Below are positions 56,084-64,000 of a stretch of 64,000 nucleotides of DNA, piece by piece; position 1 is the first letter of the stretch, and every line of letters starts with the position of its first letter. Under the pieces are notes generated by a model. That model saw only the letters and a list, made by a program, of their open reading frames with translations. It was not told where the DNA came from and made no database searches. Made by a program: the position numbers and the translations under genes. Origin of the DNA: Pseudomonas tumuqii (GTDB taxonomy: Bacteria > Pseudomonadota > Gammaproteobacteria > Pseudomonadales > Pseudomonadaceae); contig NZ_JAAOJA010000001.1 in assembly GCF_013184545.1 (NCBI RefSeq), positions 62,001-126,000 of the forward strand, given 5' to 3'.

Positions 56084-58516
56084 CTAGAACAAGTCGATCG
56101 GTGCCGATTCGTCGGCTGGTAGCGGGCTGCCCGGAGCACGAAGGCCTGGATCCAGTTCGCTCATCGGTGGCGGCGAGTCTTCGCTCTTGAACAGTTCAAA
56201 GTAGGCGTCAACGGTGCCTGGCACGGCGGCGCGACCGCTATAGGGGTCGATGCGCAGGGTCAGCAGGCCTTTGGGTTCCGCGGGGGCATGACTGGGGCTG
56301 TCTTTGAGGGCACTGGCCATGTAATTCATCCAGATCGGCAGGGCGATGGTGCCGCCGTACTCATGCTTGCCGAGGCTTTCCGGTTGATCGAAACCGGCCC
56401 ACACGGTAGTCACGTAATCGGCGTTGTAGCCGGAGAACCAGCTGTCTTTGGACTCGTTGGTGGTGCCGGTTTTTCCTGCCAGGTCATTGCGCCCCAGAGC
56501 CATGGCTCTGCGACCGGTGCCGCGCTTGATCACGTCCTGCAACATGCTGGTCATGATATAGGCGGTGCGTTCGTCGATGATGCGTTCGGCAATAGCAGGC
56601 TCGGTAGCCAGCGCTTGCTCGGGGGCAGTCTCGCTGCCGTTGGTGATGGTTGCTGCATCGACTTCGTTAGCGGTTGGGGTGCTGATGGCTCTTGGCGTGC
56701 TGGCGGGGTTGGCGATAAACAGTGGTTCACCGTAACGGCTGTCGATACGTTCGATCAGGTAGGGCTGGGTTTTATAACCACCGTTGGCGAACGCGGTCCA
56801 GCCGCCGGCAACTTCCAGTGGTGTCAGGTTGGCGGTGCCGAGCGCCAGGGACAGATTGCGCGGTAATTCCTGCTTGTCGAAGCCAAAGCGGCTGACGTAG
56901 TCCAGGGCATAGTCGATGCCGATTGCTTGCAGCAGGCGAATCGACACCAGGTTGCGTGATTTATACAGGGCCTCGCGCAGGCGGATCGGGCCGAGGAAGG
57001 TGTTGTTGTCGTTTTTCGGGCGCCAGCCCTGGTCGAGGTATTCGTCGACGAACACGATAGGTGCATCGTTCACCAGGCTCGCGGCCGTGTAGCCACGGTC
57101 CAGTGCGGCGCTGTAGATGAAGGGTTTGAAGCTGGAGCCTGGTTGGCGCTTGGCTTGTGCGGCACGGTTGTAGTTGCTTTGTTCGAATGAGAAGCCGCCG
57201 ACCAGCGCGCGGATCGCGCCGTTATCTGGGTCAAGCGAGACCAGCGCGCTCTGTGCCTGTGGGAGCTGGACGAAGCGCAAGCTGCCATCGTCCTGGCGTT
57301 GCACGCGAATCAGGTCGCCAACCTGGGTGACATCGCCGGGTTGCTGCGGACGGGGGCCGAGACTGTTGGTATTGAGGAAGGGCCGCGCCCATTTCATGCT
57401 GTCCCAGGCGACCGCCTCTTCCACGCCGCTGCGCAACAGCACGAGGATGCCGCTTTTTTCGATTTGACTGACGATCGCCGGCTCAAGGCCGCCCAGTGAG
57501 TTCTGTTTGGTCAGTTCGCTCAGCCAGGCTTGTTTGTCCATGTCAGGCAGACGGCGTATCGGGCCGCGGTAACCATGACGCTGATCATAGGCGATCAAGC
57601 CTTCGCGAACGGCGGTGTTGGCCGCGTTTTGCAGGTCGCTCGGCACGGTGGTGGTGACGTTGAAGCCTTCGGTGTAGGCCTCGCTGCCATAGCGACCGAC
57701 CATTTCTGCACGGACCATTTCTGCTACATAGGGGGCGGTGACTTCGGGGGCCGGTGCGTGGTGGCTGGCGTCGTTAGGCTCGGCCAGGGCGGTTTCATAG
57801 CTCTGCTGGTCGATCCTGCCGAGCATGTGCATGCGGCCGAGGATCCAGTCACGGCGTTCCTTGGCACGGGTGGGGTTGGTCAGCGGATTAAAGCGTGAAG
57901 GCGCTTTCGGCAGGCCTGCAATCATTGCCAGCTGGGCTAGGCTGAGCTCCTTGATCGATTTGCCGTAATAGACTTGGGCGGCGGCTTCGATTCCGTAAGC
58001 GCGGTGGCCGAGGTAGATCTTGTTGACATAGAGTTCGAGGATTTCATCCTTGCTCAATTCACGCTCGATCTGCAGGGCCAGGAGGATCTCATTGATCTTG
58101 CGCGAGAAGCTTCTCTCGCTGGACAGGAAGAAATTCTTCGCCACCTGCATGGTGATGGTGCTGCCACCAGTCTGGATGTGCCCGCTTTTCAATATTTGCG
58201 TGGCAGCGCGCATCAAGCTGGTAAGGTCGACGCCATAATGGTTCGCAAAGTTGTCGTCTTCAGCGGCAAGCAGGGCGCCGATGAAGTCGGGAGGGATGTC
58301 GTCGAACTTGATCGGCGATCGGCGCATTTCGCCAAATTCCGCGATCAGCTTGGCATCGTTGCTGTATACCCGTAGAGGGATCTGCAACTGGATGCTGCGT
58401 AGCGACTCAACGGATGGCAAGCTGGGGCTGAGATAGAGAAAAGCGCCGCTCAGACTGAGTAACAGCGCACAAAAAGTGGCGAGACCAGACCAGCAGATGA
58501 ACTTCAACAAACGCAT
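56084..58516 (-). CDS. ponA: Penicillin-binding protein 1A
   Basis: A bifunctional 810-residue class A PBP. A short cytoplasmic tail and one helix precede the GT51 glycosyltransferase domain (catalytic Glu in AAEDDNFANHYGVD, then GGSTITMQVAKNFF and ELSKDEILELYVNKIYLG). An OB-like insert and the transpeptidase follow: SxxK in PGSSFKPF, SxN in KSRNLVS, KTG in LAGKTGTTNESKDSWF. ATG 58516 is used; a TTG just upstream is also in frame. Divergent from pilM, as in P. aeruginosa. Confidence 0.96.
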   Translation of the reverse strand: MRLLKFICWSGLATFCALLLSLSGAFLYLSPSLPSVESLRSIQLQIPLRVYSNDAKLIAEFGEMRRSPIKFDDIPPDFIGALLAAEDDNFANHYGVDLTSLMRAATQILKSGHIQTGGSTITMQVAKNFFLSSERSFSRKINEILLALQIERELSKDEILELYVNKIYLGHRAYGIEAAAQVYYGKSIKELSLAQLAMIAGLPKAPSRFNPLTNPTRAKERRDWILGRMHMLGRIDQQSYETALAEPNDASHHAPAPEVTAPYVAEMVRAEMVGRYGSEAYTEGFNVTTTVPSDLQNAANTAVREGLIAYDQRHGYRGPIRRLPDMDKQAWLSELTKQNSLGGLEPAIVSQIEKSGILVLLRSGVEEAVAWDSMKWARPFLNTNSLGPRPQQPGDVTQVGDLIRVQRQDDGSLRFVQLPQAQSALVSLDPDNGAIRALVGGFSFEQSNYNRAAQAKRQPGSSFKPFIYSAALDRGYTAASLVNDAPIVFVDEYLDQGWRPKNDNNTFLGPIRLREALYKSRNLVSIRLLQAIGIDYALDYVSRFGFDKQELPRNLSLALGTANLTPLEVAGGWTAFANGGYKTQPYLIERIDSRYGEPLFIANPASTPRAISTPTANEVDAATITNGSETAPEQALATEPAIAERIIDERTAYIMTSMLQDVIKRGTGRRAMALGRNDLAGKTGTTNESKDSWFSGYNADYVTTVWAGFDQPESLGKHEYGGTIALPIWMNYMASALKDSPSHAPAEPKGLLTLRIDPYSGRAAVPGTVDAYFELFKSEDSPPPMSELDPGLRAPGSPLPADESAPIDLF

Positions 58517-58673
58517 CAAGATTTTTGGATTTCCAGATAAAAGAATGAGTTAAGCGGAAGGCAATGCGAAAAGGGAAAAACTGATCACATTATAAGCGTT
58601 TTTTTTCCCGGGGATCCATTTGCGCTTCTGTCAAGACTGTTATTTAATGTGAAAAAACATAAATAGTCCGTAA

Positions 58674-59764
<1,091 letters not shown>

Positions 59765-59765
<1 letters not shown>

Positions 59766-60340
59766 TGGCGCGGATTAACCTTCTTCCATGGCGCGAGCAG
59801 TTACGCGAGGAGCGCAAGCAGCGCTTTCTGGTGACGCTCGTCGGTGTCGTGGCGGTCGCTGCCGGTGCGGTGTTCCTTGGTGATCAGTATCTGAGTGGTG
59901 CAATCGAACAGCAAAATGCACGCAACCAGTTCGTGCGCAAAGAAATTGCAGTGCTGGATGCGCGCATCAAGGAAATTAGCGAGTTGAAAACGCGACGCCA
60001 GCAGTTGCTGGAGCGTATGAAGATTATTCAGGACTTGCAGGGCAACAGGCCGATCATTGGACGCGTATTCGACCAGCTGGTGCGGACTTTGCCGGATGGT
60101 GTTTATTTCAATAGCGTCAAAATGACGGGCAAGAATATTGCAATTGTGGGGGCGGCCGAGTCCAACAATAGGGTGTCCAATTTGATGCGTAATCTGGACG
60201 CATCCGATTGGTTGGATGCGCCTAACTTGACGCAAGTCAAAGCCACCACCGCAGGTGCTTTGGATCAGGCCAATGTATTTCAGCTGACGGTTAAACAAAC
60301 GCAGCCTGGCGTTGCCCCGGTAGAAGGTGATGAAAAATGA
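59765..60340 (+). CDS. pilN: Type IV pilus alignment protein PilN
   Basis: A 191-residue inner-membrane protein. The conserved cytoplasmic N-terminus ARINLLPWREQLREERKQRF, which docks to PilM, is followed by one helix (about LVTLVGVVAVAAGAVFLG), a coiled coil and a ferredoxin-like periplasmic domain. It forms heterodimers with PilO. It overlaps pilM by 1 bp and pilO by 4 bp. Confidence 0.95.
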
Positions 60341-60960
60341 GCCTGGCTGAATCCATCGAGAACTTGCGCAAGATTGAACTCAGTAATCTTGATCTGAATA
60401 ATATTGGTTCATGGCCGCCCGTTATCAAAGGCGTCGTTTTTGTTTTGTTTTTCGTGGTAATGCTGGCGCTTGGTTATAACTTCCATCTGAAGGATTTACA
60501 AGCCAGTCTGGAGCGTTCGCAGGGAGAGGAGCAAACCCTCAAACAGCAGTTTTCCAGCAAGGCTTTTCAGGCGGCAAACCTGGAGGCCTATAAAGAGCAG
60601 ATGAAGGAGATGGAAATTTCCTTCGGTGCTCTCTTGCGCCAACTGCCGAGCGATACCGAGGTGCCCGGCCTGCTGGAAGACATTACGCGTACCGGTCTGG
60701 GTAGCGGTCTTGAGTTCGAAGAGATCAAGTTGCTGCCTGAAGTGACGCAGCCATTCTATATAGAGCTTCCGATCCAGGTGGTTGTGGTGGGTGGTTATCA
60801 TGACCTGGCGACCTTTGTCAGTGGTGTCGCCAGCCTTCCGCGAATTGTGACGTTGCATGATTTCGAAACTAAACCGGTTAGCACGGAGAGCGCTTCTGTC
60901 ATTCGGATGAGTGTTATGGCGAAGACATATCGTTATAACGATAAAGGGATGGATAAATGA
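60337..60960 (+). CDS. pilO: Type IV pilus alignment protein PilO
   Basis: A 207-residue inner-membrane protein with one helix (about VIKGVVFVLFFVVMLALGYNF), a periplasmic coiled coil (LERSQGEEQTLKQQFSSKAFQAANLEAYKEQMKEME) and a C-terminal ferredoxin-like fold. It partners PilN and contacts PilP. Overlaps both neighbours by 4 bp. Confidence 0.95.
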   Translation: MSLAESIENLRKIELSNLDLNNIGSWPPVIKGVVFVLFFVVMLALGYNFHLKDLQASLERSQGEEQTLKQQFSSKAFQAANLEAYKEQMKEMEISFGALLRQLPSDTEVPGLLEDITRTGLGSGLEFEEIKLLPEVTQPFYIELPIQVVVVGGYHDLATFVSGVASLPRIVTLHDFETKPVSTESASVIRMSVMAKTYRYNDKGMDK

Positions 60961-61484
60961 AGACTCTTCGTTTGGCTGTATCTGTCTGTTTGTTGTCGTT
61001 TTTGCAGGGGTGTGGTTCAGGAAACGATTTTTCCGATCTGCAGGCATTCATGGATGAGGTTCGCGCCAGGCCGAAAGGCTCTATCGAGCCCTTGCCAAAG
61101 TTTCAACCCTACGAAGCGTTCACCTATGGGGCCTCTTCTCTGCGTAGCCCATTTCAGCCGCCCGTCAAGATCGATATGGTAAGTCGTCAAAAGGGTTCGC
61201 AGGAAATTAAGCCGGATGAAGCGCGGGTCAAACAGTTCCTCGAGACTTTCAATATCGAGGTCTTCGAAATGGTCGGCACGCTTGCCAATGCTAACGGTGT
61301 GTTTGCTTTGGTGAATGGGGCGGGAGGGGTTCATCGCGTCAAGGTGGGGGATTATCTAGGTCGAAATTACGGCCGCATCGTGGCGATAGATGAAGCAAAA
61401 ATCGATGTTGTTGAGATCGTTCCAGATGGTGAAGGTGGCTGGCTCGAGCGCCCGCGCAGCCTCTCTCTCAAGGAGCGCTCTTGA
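60957..61484 (+). CDS. pilP: Type IV pilus lipoprotein PilP
   Basis: A 175-residue precursor with lipobox LQGC (Cys19), anchored in the inner membrane and bridging PilNO to the PilQ secretin. The disordered linker (PKGSIEPLPKFQPYEAFTYGASSLRSPFQPP) and the C-terminal beta domain (FEMVGTLANANGVFALVNGAGGVHRVKVGDYLGRNYGRI) are typical. pilQ starts directly after its stop. Confidence 0.95.
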   Translation: MKTLRLAVSVCLLSFLQGCGSGNDFSDLQAFMDEVRARPKGSIEPLPKFQPYEAFTYGASSLRSPFQPPVKIDMVSRQKGSQEIKPDEARVKQFLETFNIEVFEMVGTLANANGVFALVNGAGGVHRVKVGDYLGRNYGRIVAIDEAKIDVVEIVPDGEGGWLERPRSLSLKERS

Positions 61485-63614
61485 ATGAGCGGAATGATCA
61501 TGAAAAAAAATAACCGGTCTGCCCAACGGAACCCAAGAATGAATAGCCCCTTATCGCATCTAGGTATCTCTCTATTGGCGCTGCTGCTGTCGCCGGCATT
61601 GCTGGCCGCTGACTTGCAGGCGCTTGATGTTTCGGCGTTACCAGGTGATCGCGTCGAGTTGAAATTGACGTTTGACGAGCCGGTGCTTGCTCCGCGTGGC
61701 TATACGATAGAGCAGCCGGCGCGTATTGCCTTGGATTTTCCGGGCGTTGCCAACAAGTTGGGCGCAAAGAACCGAGAGTTGGGTGTGGGTAATGCGCGTA
61801 GCGTAACTGTGGTCGAGGCCAAAGACCGAACTCGGTTGATCATCAATCTGACCAACCTGGCGCCCTACAATACGCGGACTGATGGCAACAACCTTTATGT
61901 CGTGATTGGCGAGGGGGCCTCCAGCTCGGCGTCAGTTCGGCCGGCGGCTGCCGCGCCAGCTGTCAGTACTGCTGCGCCAGTGAAGAGCTACGCCGCACAA
62001 GGCAAGGCCATCAGCAATATCGATTTCCAGCGGGGTGAGCAAGGCGAGGGTAATGTTGTGATTACCCTGTCGGATGCTTCGGTCAGTCCTGACATTCAAG
62101 AGCAGGGTGGCAAGATTCGTCTGGACTTCGCCAAGACCCAATTGCCTGAAGCTCTGCGCGTTCGCTTGGACGTCAAGGATTTCGCTACGCCAGTACAGTT
62201 CGTCAGTGCAACGGGTTCGGCTGACAAGGCGAGTATCGTGATTGAACCGACCGGGTCCTATGATTACCTGGCGTATCAAGCCGACAATAAACTTACCATC
62301 AGCATCAAGCCGTTGACCCAGGATGAAGTCGAAACGCGCAAGAGCGAGCGGTTTGCTTACAGTGGCGAGAAGTTATCCTTGAACTTCCAGGACATCGACG
62401 TCCGTTCGGTGTTGCAGTTGATCGCGGACTTCACCGATCTGAACCTGGTGGCCAGTGACACGGTGCAGGGCAATATTACCTTGCGCTTGCAGAATGTGCC
62501 CTGGGATCAGGCGCTGGATCTGGTCCTGAAAACCAAGGGCCTGGACAAGCGCAAGGTAGGTAATGTGTTGTTGGTAGCGCCAGCGGATGAAATTGCCGCG
62601 CGCGAGCGTCAGGAGCTTGAGTCGCAGAAGCAGATCGCAGAATTGGCGCCACTGCGCCGTGAACTGATTCAAGTCAACTATGCCAAGGCCAGCGACATGG
62701 CCAAGTTGTTCCAGTCGGTCACCAGTGCCGAGGGCGGTGCCGACGAGCGTGGTTCGATCACGGTCGACGACAGAACCAACAGCATCATTGCCTATCAGAC
62801 CCAGGAGCGCCTGGATGAGTTGCGTCGGATCGTCGCTCAACTCGATATCCCGGTGCGTCAGGTGATGGTCGAGGCGCGAATAGTCGAGGCTAACGTCGAC
62901 TACGACAAGGCCCTGGGCGTCGAGTGGCGCGGGGTGAGTCTTGGTGACAACAATTTCATCGTGGGCGGAACCAATAGCCTGATCAAGGGAACGGATCCTC
63001 TCGAGATTCAAGCGGGGAACTTTGTCGATTTGGGTGCTGCCGGTGCGAGTTCGGGGCTGAACCTCGGTTTCATTACCGACAACACCTTGTTGGATCTTGA
63101 ATTGTCCGCCATGGAGAAGACCGGTAACGGCGAGGTTATTTCCCAGCCCAAAGTGGTCACCTCGGACAAGGAAACCGCAAAAATCCTCAAGGGTTCGGAG
63201 ATCCCCTATCAAGAAGCGAGCTCGAGTGGTGCCACCAGTACCTCCTTCAAGCAAGCCGCTCTGTCGTTGGAGGTGACGCCGCAGATTACCCCGGATAACC
63301 GCATCATCATGGAGGTCAAGGTCACCAAGGATGCGCCGGACTTCTCCAATGCGGCTGCAAGCGGCGGGGTACCCGCAATCACCAAGAACGAGGTCGATGC
63401 CAAGGTCCTGGTGTCTGACGGTGAAACCATCGTGATCGGCGGGGTGTTTTCCAATACCCAGAGCAAATCGGTTGATAAGGTTCCGTTCCTTGGCGATATT
63501 CCGTACCTGGGCACCCTGTTCCGGCGCGATGTGGTCAAAGACAGCAAGTCGGAACTGTTGATTTTCCTTACGCCGCGGATCATGAATACTCAGGCTGTAT
63601 CGGTAGCTCGTTGA
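61485..63614 (+). CDS. pilQ: Type IV pilus secretin PilQ
   Basis: Forms the outer-membrane pore of the pilus. The protein has N-terminal AMIN domains (peptidoglycan binding; [18 protein letters not shown]), an STN/N0 part ([27 protein letters not shown]), an N1 domain and the secretin barrel with [17 protein letters not shown] near the C-terminus. ATG 61485 has AAGGAG nine bases upstream; ATG 61539 would begin the signal peptide [19 protein letters not shown], the start known in PAO1. Either could be used; they give 709 or 691 residues. Confidence 0.94.
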   Translation: MSGMIMKKNNRSAQRNPRMNSPLSHLGISLLALLLSPALLAADLQALDVSALPGDRVELKLTFDEPVLAPRGYTIEQPARIALDFPGVANKLGAKNRELGVGNARSVTVVEAKDRTRLIINLTNLAPYNTRTDGNNLYVVIGEGASSSASVRPAAAAPAVSTAAPVKSYAAQGKAISNIDFQRGEQGEGNVVITLSDASVSPDIQEQGGKIRLDFAKTQLPEALRVRLDVKDFATPVQFVSATGSADKASIVIEPTGSYDYLAYQADNKLTISIKPLTQDEVETRKSERFAYSGEKLSLNFQDIDVRSVLQLIADFTDLNLVASDTVQGNITLRLQNVPWDQALDLVLKTKGLDKRKVGNVLLVAPADEIAARERQELESQKQIAELAPLRRELIQVNYAKASDMAKLFQSVTSAEGGADERGSITVDDRTNSIIAYQTQERLDELRRIVAQLDIPVRQVMVEARIVEANVDYDKALGVEWRGVSLGDNNFIVGGTNSLIKGTDPLEIQAGNFVDLGAAGASSGLNLGFITDNTLLDLELSAMEKTGNGEVISQPKVVTSDKETAKILKGSEIPYQEASSSGATSTSFKQAALSLEVTPQITPDNRIIMEVKVTKDAPDFSNAAASGGVPAITKNEVDAKVLVSDGETIVIGGVFSNTQSKSVDKVPFLGDIPYLGTLFRRDVVKDSKSELLIFLTPRIMNTQAVSVAR

Positions 63615-63619
63615 AATAT

Positions 63620-64000
63620 ATGCGTAATGTGATTCTTGTTGGCCCGATGGGCGCTGGTAAAAGCACCATCGGGCGTTTGCTTGCCAAAGAGCTGCGGCTG
63701 CTGTTCAAAGACTCCGACAAGGAGATCGAACAGCGCAGCGGTGCCGATATTCCATGGATCTTCGATGTCGAGGGTGAGCAGGGCTTTCGCGAGCGCGAGC
63801 GGGCGGTAATTGCCGAGCTTTGCGAATTGGACGGTCTGGTGCTCGCCACCGGCGGTGGTGCGGTGTTGCATCCGGATAACCGTGCAGCACTGCGGCGTGG
63901 TGGTCGAGTAGTCTATCTGTACGCCTCGGTCGAGCAGCAGCTCGATCGTACTTCGCGTGACCGCAATCGTCCGCTGTTGCGCGCTGCCGACCCGGGCAAG
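63620..64000 (+). CDS. aroK: Shikimate kinase, 5' part only
   Basis: 127 codons up to the window edge. Phosphorylates shikimate with ATP in chorismate synthesis. Walker A is [12 protein letters not shown]; the shikimate-binding Asp and Arg lie in [12 protein letters not shown] and FREREAVI-like FREREE region; the GGG motif is in ATGGGAVL. The ATG is 5 bp after pilQ; the pilQ-aroK link is conserved in gammaproteobacteria. The rest lies beyond the window. Confidence 0.95.
   Translation, partial: MRNVILVGPMGAGKSTIGRLLAKELRLLFKDSDKEIEQRSGADIPWIFDVEGEQGFRERERAVIAELCELDGLVLATGGGAVLHPDNRAALRRGGRVVYLYASVEQQLDRTSRDRNRPLLRAADPGK

Overview
The window is a GC-rich stretch of core chromosome from a Pseudomonas-type gammaproteobacterium. 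Supporting evidence is a complete medium-chain-length PHA locus (phaC1-phaZ-phaC2-phaD facing phaI-phaF), a full hut locus with HutC and HutD, the pilMNOPQ-aroK cluster, and a gene order that, from memory, matches the pilQ-to-fbp part of the P. aeruginosa PAO1 chromosome in reverse. No prophage, integrase, transposase, CRISPR array, tRNA or rRNA was seen. Mobile-looking sequence is limited to short non-coding inverted repeats.

Layout. 1-6.1 kb: the 3' part of a DUF3999 gene, a YkgJ-type Cys-cluster protein, a membrane diguanylate cyclase, fbp, a DUF924 protein and two lipoproteins (one a lipocalin). 6.2-20.4 kb: the histidine-utilization locus. hutF faces hutC-hutD. After a 414-bp regulatory gap come a YjiH/Gate membrane protein, hutU, hutH, the ABC transporter hutXWV, a second HAL-family gene without the MIO tripeptide, hutI and hutG. 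Together they take up histidine and convert it through urocanate, imidazolonepropionate, formiminoglutamate and formylglutamate to glutamate, with HutC as urocanate-responsive repressor. 20.5-30.6 kb: a more accessory stretch with an autotransporter esterase, a lipoprotein, a 164-bp MITE-like element, pip-dtd, a histidine kinase/LuxR regulator pair, a UPF0158 protein, a DoxX/TetR divergent pair, a DsbA-fold isomerase and an SDR/HxlR divergent pair. 30.8-36.9 kb (minus strand): ubiE-ubiJ-ubiB, hisI-hisE, tatA-tatB-tatC-rsmE. 36.9-44.7 kb: PHA synthesis, depolymerization and granule proteins, and a DUF971 protein. 44.8-51.7 kb (minus strand): hslV-hslU, priA, argS and a SPOR protein. 51.8-56 kb: rpmE, a secreted nuclease, an M48 protease lipoprotein and maeB. 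56-64 kb: ponA (PBP1A) divergent from pilM-N-O-P-Q and aroK, which runs off the end.

Most genes are ordinary core genes. The points most worth a second look are: the hut operon's HAL paralogue, which has lost the MIO tripeptide and two other catalytic positions; a YjiH-type membrane protein placed first behind the HutC-controlled sigma-54-like promoter, where I find no hutT permease; an SDR whose catalytic Tyr is Phe; paired palindromic operators at two divergent regulator loci; a leader hairpin before rpmE and an rpmE terminator that also encodes the next gene's signal peptide; and several families of short inverted repeats.
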